DNA of 64,000 bases, taken from positions 6,098,501 to 6,162,500 of the forward strand of contig NZ_AP024452.1 of NCBI RefSeq assembly GCF_016865485.1, in the 5' to 3' direction. The translations under genes were made by a program, and so were the position numbers. This DNA comes from Luteitalea sp. TBR-22. Lineage in GTDB: Bacteria; Acidobacteriota; Vicinamibacteria; Vicinamibacterales; Vicinamibacteraceae. Shown one piece after another: positions 16,918-25,770 of this stretch (position 1 is the stretch's first letter; each line of letters starts with the position of its first letter). A model generated the notes under the pieces. That model was given only the letters and a program-made list of their open reading frames with translations. It did not search any database and was not told the origin of the DNA.

Positions 16918-18099
16918 CTAGGCGGCCCAGCTCGCCCCGACCGCCCGAATGAAGTTCTCGCCCAACACGAGCCGAATGGTCGCGTCGCTGTACCGACGAC
17001 GCACCATCGCCTCGGTAAGATCGAAGAGCCGCTTGGGATGGTTCATCCCGTCCACGTGCACGCCACCGTCGGCGGCGTAGTAGGGCCTGTAGCGGTCGAA
17101 GTTCGCCTGGTTTGCGATCGCCATCGTCTCGCCAGGCTTCGGGATCGGCGCGCCGAGGCCCGCCATGTCGAGATCGGAGCCCACCCCGACATGCTCGGCG
17201 CCGACGAGCCGGATCACGTAGTCGATTTGGTCGACCACGTGCTCGACCGTGACCGGCGCCGATGGCCGCACCATGAAGCGAATGAACGCGATGCCCATCA
17301 CGCCGCCCTTGGCGGCAAGCGCGCGAATGGCCTCGTCCGACTTGCACCGCGGATAGTCCGGCATCGTGCCGCGCGGGTTGCCGTGGGAGAACACCAGCGG
17401 CTTCCTGGCCGCCGCAATCGCATCGAGCGTCGTCTGGTCGGCGCAGTGCGAGACATCCACCGTCATCCCCACGCGCTGCATCGCCTCGACGATCTGATGG
17501 CCGAACACCGAGAGCCCGCCATCGCGGTTCTCGAGGAAGCCCGCGCCGAGGCGATTCTGGAAGTTGTAGGTGAGCTGGGAGAGGCGCTGCCCGAGCTGGT
17601 GAAAGGTCGCGACGTCGGCGACCGTGCGGAAGTGGTCGGAGTTCTGCGTGGTGATCATGATGCCCACGCGCCCATCGGTGCGCGCGTTGGCGAGGTCGGT
17701 CGCATCGTCCACCCGCACGAACCACTCGGGCCGCGAGGCGATGAACCCGTTCCAGCTCGAGGTCCATCGCAGCGCCGCTTCGTAGTCGGCGGGCCCGTGG
17801 CCGAGCGCGAGCGTCTTGACTCCCGATCCACGAAAGACGGCGAAGTCGGCCGCGGTGAAGCTGTTGGGGTCCTGCAGCCACCGAGCCGCCCTGGGCGTGC
17901 CTGGCTCGCGATTGTCCGCGAAGGCGAACTGGCAGAGCAGGTCCACGACCCGCGACTCCTGCATCAGGCCAATCGTGCGCGCCGAGTACGCGTCGGGGGA
18001 CTGCGCAAAGAGCTGGTAGCGCCCGCGGAGGACAGCGGGGGCGGCGGCGGCCGAGAGTGCGGTGCCGCCGAGGATGCGGAGAAGATCGCGTCGTTGCAT
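16918..18099 (-). CDS. Tat-exported membrane dipeptidase-like protein (M19), probably without the usual metal site
   Basis: This 393-residue protein opens M-Q-R-R-D-L-L-R-I-L-G-G, a Tat-type signal. The M19 TIM-barrel pattern is visible: D-V-S-H-C-A-D, V-F-S-H-G-N-P-R-G, G-G-V-M-G-I-A-F and G-V-G-S-D-L-D-M. The N-terminal H-x-D zinc ligands normal in V-D-G-H-N-D are replaced (V-V-D-L-L-C-Q-F) and the bridging Glu position reads I-T-T-Q-N, so dipeptidase activity is doubtful. ATG 18099 starts at the twin arginine; in-frame alternatives are at 18117 and 18144. It is divergent from the DUF1549/DUF1553 gene. Confidence 0.8.
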   Translation of the reverse strand: MQRRDLLRILGGTALSAAAAPAVLRGRYQLFAQSPDAYSARTIGLMQESRVVDLLCQFAFADNREPGTPRAARWLQDPNSFTAADFAVFRGSGVKTLALGHGPADYEAALRWTSSWNGFIASRPEWFVRVDDATDLANARTDGRVGIMITTQNSDHFRTVADVATFHQLGQRLSQLTYNFQNRLGAGFLENRDGGLSVFGHQIVEAMQRVGMTVDVSHCADQTTLDAIAAARKPLVFSHGNPRGTMPDYPRCKSDEAIRALAAKGGVMGIAFIRFMVRPSAPVTVEHVVDQIDYVIRLVGAEHVGVGSDLDMAGLGAPIPKPGETMAIANQANFDRYRPYYAADGGVHVDGMNHPKRLFDLTEAMVRRRYSDATIRLVLGENFIRAVGASWAA

Positions 18100-18204
18100 G
18101 GGGACGTCCGGACACATTAGCGGGTGTGACGTCTCTCGAGTCAACAGGCCTCCGTGAGCGAGGTCTCGTCGGGAGAGGGACTTTCGTCTCCCCCTGCTGC
18201 CAGC

Positions 18205-18210
18205 TATCCT
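18205..18210 (+). promoter_or_regulatory. TANNNT -10 box of the DUF1549/DUF1553 gene
   Basis: TATCCT lies 5 bases before ATG 18216 with no ribosome binding site. It fits leaderless transcription. Confidence 0.5.
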
Positions 18211-18215
18211 CTCCC

Positions 18216-20639
18216 ATGCATTCGCGGTGGCTGACCGCCCTCCTGCTCCTCGCCGGCACGGCCTCCCTGGCCTCGGCGCAGGTGGACTACGTCCGCGACG
18301 TCAAGCCGATCCTCGCGAAGCACTGCTACCGCTGCCACGGCGCCTCGCAGCAGAAGGGCGGACTGCGCGCCGACACCGCGGCCTTCCTGAAGGAGGGCGG
18401 TGATACTGGCGCCTCCCTCGCGCCAGGTGACTCCAGGGCGAGCGTCCTCGTGCAGGTCCTCCTCGGCACGCACGACGACATCTCGCAGATGCCCTACAAG
18501 AAGCCTGCGCTCGCCGATGCCGAGATCGCCACGATCCGCGCCTGGATCGACGCCGGCGCAGCCGCGCCCAGCAACGAGGTGCCGGACAAGGCCGTCCACT
18601 GGTCCTTCGTCGCCCCGGAGCGCCCCACCATACCCGGCGTCGCCAGGCCAGACCGGTCGCGCAACACCATCGACCGCTTCATCCTCGCCCGTCTCGACAA
18701 GGAGAAGATTGCGCCCGCGCCCGAGGCGGATCGCGCGACGCTTCTGCGCCGCGTGAGCCTCGACCTCACGGGCCTGCCGCCGACGCCCGCCGAGTCCGCC
18801 GCCTTTCTCGCCGATCGCGCCCCCGATGCCTACGAGCGCGCCGTCGATCGGCTGCTCGCCTCGCCGCACTACGGCGAGCGATGGGCCCGCCTGTGGCTCG
18901 ACGTGGCGCGCTACGCCGATTCCAACGGCTACTCCATCGACGCGCCGCGGCAGATGTGGAAGTACCGCGACTGGGTCGTCGCCGCCCTCAACCGCGATCA
19001 GCCCTACGATCAGTTCGTCGTCGAGCAGCTCGCCGGTGATCTGCTGCCTGCCGCGACGCGCGACCAGAAGGTGGCCACCGGCTTCAACCGCAACACCCAG
19101 ATCAACCAGGAGGGCGGCATCGACCCGGAGCAGTTCCGCGTCGAGTCCGTCATGGATCGCGTCAGCACCTTCGGCACCGCCTTCCTCGGTCTCACGGTCG
19201 GCTGCGCGCAGTGCCACGACCACAAGTTCGACCCGATTCCCCAGCGCGACTACTACCAGCTCTACGCCTTCTTCAACAGCACGGTGGACGACGGGCACGG
19301 CAAGGCCACGCCCGGCGGCACGCTCGAGTTCCCGGGGGAGGCGCAGGCGCCCGAGGCCCTGCGGCGCGAGCTCGCCGAGGCGCGCGGCGACCTGGATCGC
19401 TATCTCGACACGCATGCGCGCGCGGCCATCGTGTGGGCGGCCGCCCTCGACGGGCCGGCGCGGCTCAAGCTCGGCGCGACGGCGCGCGACGCCATCGGCC
19501 GCCCCTTCGACGAGCTGACGTTCGCGGAGAAGCGCGCGCTCTACGCCGCGTATCCGGGGGCCACGCCCGAGTTCCGCGCCAATAACACCGCGCTGGCAGC
19601 CCTCGAGCGGCGCGAGCCCAGGCCGGTCACCACGCTCGTCATGTCGGAGCTGCCGCAGCCGCGCGAGAGCGTGATCTTCATCAAGGGCGACTTCACGCGC
19701 CGCGGTGAACCCGTCTCGCCCGGCACGCCGGAGATTCTCCCGCCACTCGCGCCGACGCCGGGTCGCGCGCCCAACCGCCTCGATCTGGCGCGCTGGCTGT
19801 TCGAGCCGGCGCACCCGCTCACCGCGCGCGTGATCGTCAACCGCGTGTGGCAGCAGTACTTCGGCCGCGGCCTCGTCGAGACGGAGAACGATTTCGGCAC
19901 CCAGGGCCTGCCGCCCAGCCATCCCGAGCTGCTCGACTGGCTCGCCGTGGAACTGGTTGCGCAGAAGTGGAGCCTCAAGGCGATGCACCGCCTGATCGTC
20001 ACCTCGAGCACCTACCGCCAGTCGTCGGACGCCCGCCCCGATCTCGAGATCGTCGATCCGCTGAACAAGCTGCTCGCCCGCCAGTCGCGCCTGCGCCTCG
20101 ACGCCGAGATCGTCCGCGACGTGGCGCTGAGCGCGAGCGGGCTCCTCGCACCGCAGATCGGCGGCCCACCGGTCTTTCCGCCGCAGCCCGACGGCGTGAT
20201 GACGCTCGGCCAGGTGAAGCGCGACTGGACGGCGAGCACCGGCGCCGACCGCTACCGTCGCGGGCTCTACACGCACTTCTGGCGCGCCACGCCGCACCCC
20301 GCGCTCGCGGTGTTCGACGCCGCAGATGGCTTCAGCGCCTGCACGCGCCGCCTCCGCTCCAACACGCCGCTGCAGGCCCTCACGCTCCTCAACGACCAGC
20401 AGTTCTTCGAGTTCGCGCAAGCCCTCGCCGCGCGCATCGAACGCGAGGGCGGCGCCGACGACGCGAGCCGCATCGACTACGCGTTCCGCCTCAGCGTGGC
20501 ACGTTCGCCCACGCCCGACGAGTCGCGTCGCGTCCGGGAACTGCTCGCGCAGATCCAGCCCTCTGCCTCCGTCCGGGAGGCCTGGACCACCGTCGCCCGC
20601 GTGCTCCTGAACCTCGACGAGACGATCACGCGCGATTGA
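18216..20639 (+). CDS. PSCyt1/DUF1549/DUF1553 protein with cytochrome-like motif
   Basis: This 807-residue exported protein has a signal peptide ending A-S-A-Q, then a Planctomycete-type cytochrome C domain with C-Y-R-C-H near residue 35 (a C-x-x-C-H haem motif). The DUF1549 domain follows (T-I-D-R-F-I-L-A-R-L, S-L-D-L-T-G-L-P-P-T-P, W-A-R-L-W-L-D-V-A-R-Y-A-D) with a second C-A-Q-C-H-D-H-K-F-D. The C-terminal DUF1553 has R-L-D-L-A-R-W-L-F, R-V-W-Q-Q-Y-F-G-R-G and N-T-P-L-Q-A-L-T-L-L-N-D. Function is unknown; a redox role linked to sugar degradation has been suggested for such pairs. The partner DUF1501 gene starts 5 bases after the stop. Confidence 0.93.
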   Translation: MHSRWLTALLLLAGTASLASAQVDYVRDVKPILAKHCYRCHGASQQKGGLRADTAAFLKEGGDTGASLAPGDSRASVLVQVLLGTHDDISQMPYKKPALADAEIATIRAWIDAGAAAPSNEVPDKAVHWSFVAPERPTIPGVARPDRSRNTIDRFILARLDKEKIAPAPEADRATLLRRVSLDLTGLPPTPAESAAFLADRAPDAYERAVDRLLASPHYGERWARLWLDVARYADSNGYSIDAPRQMWKYRDWVVAALNRDQPYDQFVVEQLAGDLLPAATRDQKVATGFNRNTQINQEGGIDPEQFRVESVMDRVSTFGTAFLGLTVGCAQCHDHKFDPIPQRDYYQLYAFFNSTVDDGHGKATPGGTLEFPGEAQAPEALRRELAEARGDLDRYLDTHARAAIVWAAALDGPARLKLGATARDAIGRPFDELTFAEKRALYAAYPGATPEFRANNTALAALERREPRPVTTLVMSELPQPRESVIFIKGDFTRRGEPVSPGTPEILPPLAPTPGRAPNRLDLARWLFEPAHPLTARVIVNRVWQQYFGRGLVETENDFGTQGLPPSHPELLDWLAVELVAQKWSLKAMHRLIVTSSTYRQSSDARPDLEIVDPLNKLLARQSRLRLDAEIVRDVALSASGLLAPQIGGPPVFPPQPDGVMTLGQVKRDWTASTGADRYRRGLYTHFWRATPHPALAVFDAADGFSACTRRLRSNTPLQALTLLNDQQFFEFAQALAARIEREGGADDASRIDYAFRLSVARSPTPDESRRVRELLAQIQPSASVREAWTTVARVLLNLDETITRD

Positions 20640-20644
20640 CGCCC

Positions 20645-22111
20645 ATGCCGCCACTGCCTCCCTTCGATCCCGCTACGCACCTCGGCGAGCAGACGCGCCG
20701 GCACTTCTTCAGCCGCTGCGCGATGGGCCTCGGCGGCATCGCGCTCGCCTCGATGCTCGGCGAGCGTCGGACGGACGCGGCCGCGGCTCAGGCCGCCCTG
20801 CCCGACCCGATGGCGCCCAAACCCGGCCACCACGCGCCGCGCGCCAAAAACATCATTTACCTCTTCATGGCGGGCGCGCCCAGCCAACTCGAGCTCTTCG
20901 ACTACAAGCCGAAGCTCATCGAACTCAACGGGCAGCAGGTGCCGCCATCGCTCATCGAGGGCAAGCGCTTCGCGTTCATGGACTCGAGCCACGGCACGAC
21001 GCTCCTCGGCACGCGCCGGGCCTTCAGGCAGCACGGCCAGAGCGGCGCGTGGGTATCGGAGCTGTTCCCGTACACGGCGAAGATCGTCGACGACATCACG
21101 CTCGTGCACTCGTGCGCGGCGGACCTGTTCAACCACGCGCCGGCGAAACTCTTCATGAACACCGGCTCCGGTCAGTTCGGCCGGCCGAGCATGGGCGCGT
21201 GGCTCACGTATGGCCTCGGCAGTGAGTCGCGCGATCTCCCGGGCTTCGTCGTGCTCCAGTCCGGCCCACGCGGACCGCGCGGCGGCGCGGTGAACTGGGG
21301 CAGCGGCTTCCTGCCGACGACCTACCAGGGCGTCCCGTTTCGCGGCAGCGGTGACCCCATCCTCAACCTGTCCAACCCCGAGGGCGTCACCGCCGAGCGC
21401 CAGCGCCAGACCATCGACGCCATCCGCGATCTCAACCTCAGTCGCGCCGTCGCGACCGGCGACGCCGAAATCCACACGCGCATCGCCGCCTACGAGATGG
21501 CCTCGCGCATGCAGGCCAGCGCCCCCGAGCTGATCGACCTCAGGGGCGAGAGCGAGGCCACCAGGAAGCTCTATGGGATCGAGGGCGACGCGCCCTCATT
21601 CGCGCGCAACTGCCTGCTCGCGCGCCGGCTCGTCGAGCGCGGCACGCGCTTCGTGCAGCTCTATCACACCAACTGGGACAGCCACGGCGGCCCCGGCGAG
21701 AACCTGCAGGGCGACTTCGAGAAGGTCTGCCGCGAGGTCGATCAGGCACAGGCCGCGCTCGTGCTGGATCTCAAGTCCCGCGGCCTGCTCGAGGACACGC
21801 TCGTGATCTGGGGCGGCGAGTTCGGCCGGACGCCGATGGGCGAGAACCGCGACACGATGGGCCGCAACCACCACATCGATGCGTTCACGATGTGGTTTGC
21901 CGGCGGCGGCGTGAAGGCCGGCGCGAGCATCGGCGAGACCGACGAACTGGGCTTCAGCCCGATCGAGGACCGTGCGCACGTCCACGATCTCCACGCGACG
22001 ATCCTCCATCTGCTCGGCCTCGACCACAAGAAGCTCACCTTCCGCTTCCAGGGGCGCGACTTCCGCCTCACCGACGTGCATGGCCACGTCATCGAGAAGC
22101 TGCTGGCGTAA
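20645..22111 (+). CDS. DUF1501 family protein (second copy), Tat-type signal
   Basis: This 488-residue protein has T-R-R-H-F-F-S-R-C-A-M-G-L-G-G near residue 18, a twin-arginine-like signal. DUF1501 motifs: F-M-A-G-A-P-S-Q-L-E-L-F-D-Y-K-P, L-F-N-H-A-P-A-K-L, W-D-S-H-G-G, G-G-E-F-G-R-T-P-M and G-R-N-H-H-I-D-A-F. This is the longer subtype that goes with DUF1549/DUF1553 partners and differs from the DUF1800-linked copy at 9416. It lies 5 bases downstream of its partner, and the two should act together outside the cytoplasm. No reaction is known. Confidence 0.93.
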   Translation: MPPLPPFDPATHLGEQTRRHFFSRCAMGLGGIALASMLGERRTDAAAAQAALPDPMAPKPGHHAPRAKNIIYLFMAGAPSQLELFDYKPKLIELNGQQVPPSLIEGKRFAFMDSSHGTTLLGTRRAFRQHGQSGAWVSELFPYTAKIVDDITLVHSCAADLFNHAPAKLFMNTGSGQFGRPSMGAWLTYGLGSESRDLPGFVVLQSGPRGPRGGAVNWGSGFLPTTYQGVPFRGSGDPILNLSNPEGVTAERQRQTIDAIRDLNLSRAVATGDAEIHTRIAAYEMASRMQASAPELIDLRGESEATRKLYGIEGDAPSFARNCLLARRLVERGTRFVQLYHTNWDSHGGPGENLQGDFEKVCREVDQAQAALVLDLKSRGLLEDTLVIWGGEFGRTPMGENRDTMGRNHHIDAFTMWFAGGGVKAGASIGETDELGFSPIEDRAHVHDLHATILHLLGLDHKKLTFRFQGRDFRLTDVHGHVIEKLLA

Positions 22112-22149
22112 GGTCCCCCCACACCCCGCCCTGCCTTTGCTCCCTGCGC

Positions 22150-22155
22150 TACCCT
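22150..22155 (+). promoter_or_regulatory. TANNNT -10 box of the D-threonine-aldolase-like gene
   Basis: TACCCT, 7 bases before GTG 22163, with no ribosome binding site. Confidence 0.45.
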
Positions 22156-22162
22156 GTTCCCC

Positions 22163-23284
22163 GTGCCGAACCTCTCCGACCTCCAGACTCCGCTCGTCGT
22201 CATCGATGCCCCTGCCCTGCAGCGCAACATCACGCGCATGGCGGAGGCGGCCGCCGCGGGCGGCAAGCGCCTGCGCCCGCACGGCAAGACGCACAAGAGC
22301 GGCTGGATCGCGCGCCAGCAGGTGGCCGCCGGCGCCATCGGCATGACGTGCGCCAAGCCGGGCGAGGCCGAGGTCTTCGCCGCCGAGGGCATCACCGACA
22401 TCCGCATCGCCTACCCGATCTCGCCGACCTATGCGCCGCGCATCCTGTCGCTGATGGACGGCGTGCGCCTGTCGACGATCGTCGACGACCTCGGCGTCGC
22501 GCAGGGCTGGTCCGACGCGATGGAGGCGGCCGGGCGCCGTCTCGAGGTGCTGGTCAAGATCGACGTCGGCACGCATCGCTGTGGCGTCGACCCGACGCAG
22601 CGCGACGCGGTGGCGTTCATCGAGGCCGTGAGCCGGATGCCTGGCCTGGACCTGCGCGGCCTGCTGAGCCATGCGGGCCACTCGTACGCGGCCGGCTCGC
22701 TGGACGAGGTCCGGGCCATCGCCGCCGCCGAGGCCGCGATGATGCAACAACTGGTCGATGGCTGCGCGGCCCGGGGCGTCACCCTTGAAGAGATCAGCGT
22801 CGGCTCCACGCCGAGCGCGCGTTTCAGCGCCGGGCTGGCCGGCATCACCGAGTTGCGACCGGGCAACTACGTGTTCCACGACCGCACCCAGGTCGGCCTC
22901 GGGGTCGTCGACTGGCAGGACTGCGCGCTGCGCGTGCACGCCTCGGTGGCCTCGTTCCCCGCCCCGGATCGCCTGGTGCTCGACTGCGGCAGCAAGGTCC
23001 TGTCCTCGGACGGCGCCCGCGGCTTCGGCGGCGCCGCCAGCGGCTTCGGCGTGATTCTCTCCCCCGACGGCCAGCCCGACCCGGGCCTGCTCATCGAGCG
23101 GCTGTCCGAGGAGCACGCCGTGGTCCGGGTCTCCGGCACGACCCGCCTGCGGATCGGCGACCGCGTCACCGTGATCCCCAATCACGCCTGCGTCGTCGCC
23201 AACCTCACCAACCGCTACGTCGTGGCCGACGGCGACACCGTGGTCGAGACCCACAAGGTGGACGCGCGCGGGTTGGTGAACTGA
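22163..23284 (+). CDS. D-threonine aldolase/D-serine dehydratase-like PLP enzyme
   Basis: This 373-residue protein has the alanine-racemase-like N-terminal barrel. R-P-H-G-K-T-H-K-S near residue 43 contains the Lys expected to hold pyridoxal phosphate, and the C-terminal H-D-R-T-Q-V-G-L-G and P-N-H-A-C-V-V-A-N motifs match D-threonine aldolase and D-serine dehydratase families. The Pro-Asn-His-x-Cys motif supplies metal ligands in characterised members. It should cleave or dehydrate a D-beta-hydroxy amino acid; which one is unknown. GTG 22163 is supported by TACCCT 7 bases upstream. A microcompartment shell gene follows 139 bases later on the same strand. Confidence 0.88.
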   Translation: MPNLSDLQTPLVVIDAPALQRNITRMAEAAAAGGKRLRPHGKTHKSGWIARQQVAAGAIGMTCAKPGEAEVFAAEGITDIRIAYPISPTYAPRILSLMDGVRLSTIVDDLGVAQGWSDAMEAAGRRLEVLVKIDVGTHRCGVDPTQRDAVAFIEAVSRMPGLDLRGLLSHAGHSYAAGSLDEVRAIAAAEAAMMQQLVDGCAARGVTLEEISVGSTPSARFSAGLAGITELRPGNYVFHDRTQVGLGVVDWQDCALRVHASVASFPAPDRLVLDCGSKVLSSDGARGFGGAASGFGVILSPDGQPDPGLLIERLSEEHAVVRVSGTTRLRIGDRVTVIPNHACVVANLTNRYVVADGDTVVETHKVDARGLVN

Positions 23285-23304
23285 CCGGGCGCCGGGCCGA
23301 CCAG

Positions 23305-23368
23305 GTAGGGCGCGGTCTCCGACCGCGCCGTTGGTGCCCAACGGCGGCGTGGGACACGCCGCGCTACC
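23305..23368. repeat. REP doublet (GTAG ... CTAC, two 9-bp/8-bp hairpins)
   Basis: GTAG opens the element, then hairpin GGCGCGGTC/GACCGCGCC with TCC loop, a spacer, hairpin GCGGCGTG/CACGCCGC with GGA loop, and CTACC. The mirror arrangement is that of paired REP sequences. Confidence 0.85.
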
Positions 23369-23408
23369 GTCGTATTCCCGGCATTCGGCAGCACGGCATT
23401 GTCAGGTG

Positions 23409-23414
23409 TACACT
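23409..23414 (+). promoter_or_regulatory. TANNNT -10 box of the BMC shell gene
   Basis: TACACT, 9 bases before ATG 23424, with no ribosome binding site. It suggests the shell gene has its own promoter and is not co-transcribed from upstream. Confidence 0.4.
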
Positions 23415-23423
23415 CCGTGCTCT

Positions 23424-23717
23424 ATGGCACAGGCGACGCGCGAGCTGGGTGATGCGCTGGGGATGGTCGAGACCCGTGGGCTGGTGGGCATGGTCGAGGC
23501 CACCGACGCGATGTTGAAGACCGCCAATGTCACGTTCGTGAGCTGGCAGAAGGTCGATGCCGGACTGGTGACGGCCATCGTCCGGGGCGATGTCGCCGCC
23601 GTGAAGGCCGCCACCGACGCTGGCGCCGCCGCCGCCCGCCGCGTCGGCGAGCTGGTCGGCGTGCACGTCATTCCGCGCCCAGCCGACGACGTCGAGCAGA
23701 TCTTCCCGATCTCGTGA
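23424..23717 (+). CDS. Bacterial microcompartment (BMC-H) shell protein, orphan
   Basis: This 97-residue protein is a single BMC domain of the hexameric type: [18 protein letters not shown] at the first helix, the conserved [18 protein letters not shown], and the C-terminal H-V-I-P-R-P close to that of PduA/EutM/CcmK proteins. Such proteins form hexamers that tile a polyhedral shell around enzymes. No other shell gene, vertex protein or signature enzyme (aldehyde dehydrogenase, diol dehydratase, pyruvate-formate-lyase-like) occurs in the window. The D-threonine-aldolase-like gene upstream is a neighbour but no encapsulation sequence is obvious on it. Confidence 0.92.
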   Translation: MAQATRELGDALGMVETRGLVGMVEATDAMLKTANVTFVSWQKVDAGLVTAIVRGDVAAVKAATDAGAAAARRVGELVGVHVIPRPADDVEQIFPIS

Positions 23718-23719
23718 TT

Positions 23720-23812
23720 TCAGAAGTGCAGAAGTTCAGAATTTCATTCCCGCCGCCAGGCTCCGCCGTGGTGGTCGTGCAATTCTGAACGTCTGCAATT
23801 CTGAAATTGTTG
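23720..23812. repeat. AT-rich inverted repeat between convergent genes
   Basis: Imperfect arms of about 27 bp, beginning TTTCAGAAGTGCAG on the left and its near-complement on the right, enclose about 35 GC-rich bases. As at 2041-2171 the element sits between convergent genes, consistent with a bidirectional terminator or a MITE-like repeat. Confidence 0.7.
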
Positions 23813-23816
23813 CCGC

Positions 23817-24140
23817 CTACTGCGCGATCACCACCGCCGTCCCGCTGGCGCTCACCATCAGCATGCTCCCGCCGTTGCCGATGGTCTCGTAATCGAGATC
23901 CACGCCAATCACCGCGTTCGCGCCCAGTGCCGCGGCCTGCTCCTGCATCTCCTTGACCGCCAGGTCCTTGGCCTTGCGCAGCTCCGACTCGTAGGCGGCC
24001 GAGCGCCCGCCGACGATGTCGCGGATGCCGGCGAAGAGGTCGCGGAAGATGTTGGCGCCGAGGATGGCCTCGCCGCTCACCAGGCCGATGTACTTCACCA
24101 CCTTGGCGTTGTCGAGCGTGGACGTCGTCGTGATCAGCAT
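23817..24140 (-). CDS. YbjQ/UPF0145 family protein
   Basis: This 107-residue protein fits the YbjQ family along its full length: I-T-T-T-S-T-L-D near the start, [22 protein letters not shown], and [16 protein letters not shown]. The family has been called putative heavy-metal-binding and forms oligomers; no activity is proven. ATG 24140 has AGGAG about 5 bases upstream. It is the last gene of a run with PCD and ThiO. Confidence 0.92.
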   Translation of the reverse strand: MLITTTSTLDNAKVVKYIGLVSGEAILGANIFRDLFAGIRDIVGGRSAAYESELRKAKDLAVKEMQEQAAALGANAVIGVDLDYETIGNGGSMLMVSASGTAVVIAQ

Positions 24141-24189
24141 GTGTACTCCTCGGCCTTCGTCGTTCGGCCTTCGGCCTTGGGAATGGCCC

Positions 24190-24495
24190 CTACTTCTCGA
24201 ACACCGCGTACTGCGCGCACAGCCGGTCGGCGGCATGCGCGGCGTCGACGTCCTTCTGCGTGACACCACCCGCCGTGTGCGTCCAGTAGCGGACGGTCAG
24301 GCGGCGGTACTCGAGCACGAAGTCGGGGTGGTGGTCGACGGCTTCGGCCTGGAACGCCAGGCGCGTGAGCAGCGCGATGGCGTCGGGAAAGCTCGTGATG
24401 GTGAACTGGCGCTCGATGGCGTTGCCCTTGGACGTCCATCCGGGGAGGTCGGCGAGCGCGGCCGCGAGCTGCGCGGGATCGAGGTGATCGGACAT
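24190..24495 (-). CDS. phhB: Pterin-4a-carbinolamine dehydratase (PCD/DCoH)
   Basis: This 101-residue protein is full length for the family. The active-site signature E-A-V-D-H-H-P-D is followed by [15 protein letters not shown]. It dehydrates 4a-hydroxytetrahydrobiopterin during recycling of the pterin cofactor of aromatic amino acid hydroxylases; bacteria without those hydroxylases often use PCD in molybdopterin-related pathways. No hydroxylase gene is seen here. It lies 14 bases after thiO and 49 bases before the YbjQ gene on the same strand. Confidence 0.93.
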   Translation of the reverse strand: MSDHLDPAQLAAALADLPGWTSKGNAIERQFTITSFPDAIALLTRLAFQAEAVDHHPDFVLEYRRLTVRYWTHTAGGVTQKDVDAAHAADRLCAQYAVFEK

Positions 24496-24509
24496 GGGTC
24501 GGCCAGCCT

Positions 24510-25616
24510 TCAGAGGTCGAAGCGGGATGCGGCCAGGGCCGGCGGCACCGGCGCCGACGGCGAGCGCACGATGTCGGTGACGAGATCGGCCGTGAGCGGC
24601 GCCAGCAAGGCGCCGTTGCGGTAGTGCCCGGTCGCGAAGACGAGGCTCGGCAACCGCCTGGATGCCCCGATGATCGGGTAGCCATCGGGCGATCCCGGGC
24701 GCAGGCCGACGCGCACCTCGGTGAAGCTCGCCTCGTGGAGGGCGGGCACGAGGCCCTGCGCGGCGGTGCACAGCTGCATCACGCCGGCGACGGTCGCGCG
24801 CGCGTCGAAGCCGACCTTCTCGGCCGTCGCGCCGACCAGCAGTTCGTCGGCCCATGGCACGAGGTAGACGCCGTTGCCCCACGTGACGCGCCGGAGCCCG
24901 CCGCTGGCCATCTGCAGCCGCAGCAGTTGGCCGCGCACCGGGTGCGTCGGGATCATCGGGTGCCCCTCCACCGGCAGCTGCATCGCCCACGCGCCAGCGG
25001 TGACGATCACGTGCGGCGCGATGAACGTGTGGGCGTGCGTCTGGACGCTGAGGCGCCGGTCCTCCGGCGCCAGCCGCTCGACGCGCTCCGACGACAGGAA
25101 CCGCGCGCCCTGGTGCAGGGCCGCATGTCGCAGCGCCTCGACGAGATCACGGATGCGGACCGCGCCGTGCGACTCGATGAGCAGCCCCGCGCTCTGGGGA
25201 CGGATCAGCGGCTCGAGCTCGCGGATCTCCGCCTCGGTGCCGGCCAGGTGGCAGGGCACCCCCTGCGCGTGCAGCGTGCTGGCGAGCGTGCGGAGTTCCT
25301 CGGCGCCCTCCTCCGTGTCGGCCACCTGGAGCGTGCCGTTGCGGACGTAGGGCACGTCCATGCCCGAGTCGCTGCGGACGCGCTGCACGAACGCCTCGTA
25401 GCGGCCGAGGCTGTCGGCGCCGATCTGCGCAAGGACGGGATCGTGGGCGCCCTCGATGTGCGGACACAGCATGCCACCCGACGCTTGCGAGGCTCCGGAT
25501 CCGGGCGCAGCCGCGTCGAGCACCAGCACCGACGCGCCGGTGCGGGAGAGCGCATGGGCGATCGCGCAGCCGATCAGCCCCGCGCCAACGACGATCACAT
25601 CCGGGTGCGACGACAC
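24510..25616 (-). CDS. thiO: Glycine oxidase ThiO-like FAD-dependent oxidoreductase
   Basis: This 368-residue DAO-family protein has the N-terminal FAD motif V-V-G-A-G-L-I-G-C-A-I-A, then G-A-S-Q-A-S-G-G-M-L, and the C-terminal V-R-V-G-L-R-P-G-S-P-D-G-Y-P-I-I-G with A-T-G-H-Y-R-N-G. This pattern matches ThiO, which oxidises glycine to the imine used to build the thiazole of thiamine. No other thiamine gene is nearby, so another amino acid substrate is possible. GTG 25616 is chosen because TACACT lies 7 bases upstream; a TTG at 25649 would add 11 residues. Confidence 0.85.
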   Translation of the reverse strand: MSSHPDVIVVGAGLIGCAIAHALSRTGASVLVLDAAAPGSGASQASGGMLCPHIEGAHDPVLAQIGADSLGRYEAFVQRVRSDSGMDVPYVRNGTLQVADTEEGAEELRTLASTLHAQGVPCHLAGTEAEIRELEPLIRPQSAGLLIESHGAVRIRDLVEALRHAALHQGARFLSSERVERLAPEDRRLSVQTHAHTFIAPHVIVTAGAWAMQLPVEGHPMIPTHPVRGQLLRLQMASGGLRRVTWGNGVYLVPWADELLVGATAEKVGFDARATVAGVMQLCTAAQGLVPALHEASFTEVRVGLRPGSPDGYPIIGASRRLPSLVFATGHYRNGALLAPLTADLVTDIVRSPSAPVPPALAASRFDL

Positions 25617-25623
25617 GGGGATC

Positions 25624-25629
25624 AGTGTA
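25624..25629 (-). promoter_or_regulatory. TANNNT -10 box of thiO
   Basis: TACACT on the complement, 7 bases before GTG 25616, with no Shine-Dalgarno. Confidence 0.45.
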
Positions 25630-25651
25630 CTGCCGGCTCGGGGCAACACTT

Positions 25652-25748
25652 GGAGGCTCAGGGCTCAGGGCCCGAGGCCCGAGGCCCACCCCAAGGCCCA
25701 CGGCCCAAGGCCCAAGGCCCAAGGCCCAAGCCCCAGCCCACGGCCCAG
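25652..25748. repeat. Degenerate tandem repeats (GGCTCAG and CCCAAGG units)
   Basis: Two or three GGCTCAG-like units are followed by about ten degenerate CCCAAGG/CCCACGG units. The stretch fills the gap between thiO and the lipoprotein gene. Confidence 0.85.
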
Positions 25749-25770
25749 CGAGCATTCGGAAGGCGGTGGC

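Noticed and set aside
18204-20654. Long open frame on the minus strand (about 816 codons) opposite the DUF1549/DUF1553 gene
   Set aside because: It is a shadow frame from high-GC codon use; the plus-strand protein has clear domains and the minus-strand translation is Arg/Glu/Gly-rich without motifs. Other long frames opposite clear genes were left out for the same reason.
22163-24140. A microcompartment operon around the BMC gene
   Set aside because: No second shell gene, vertex protein, aldehyde dehydrogenase or signature enzyme was found and no encapsulation peptide was obvious on the aldolase-like neighbour.
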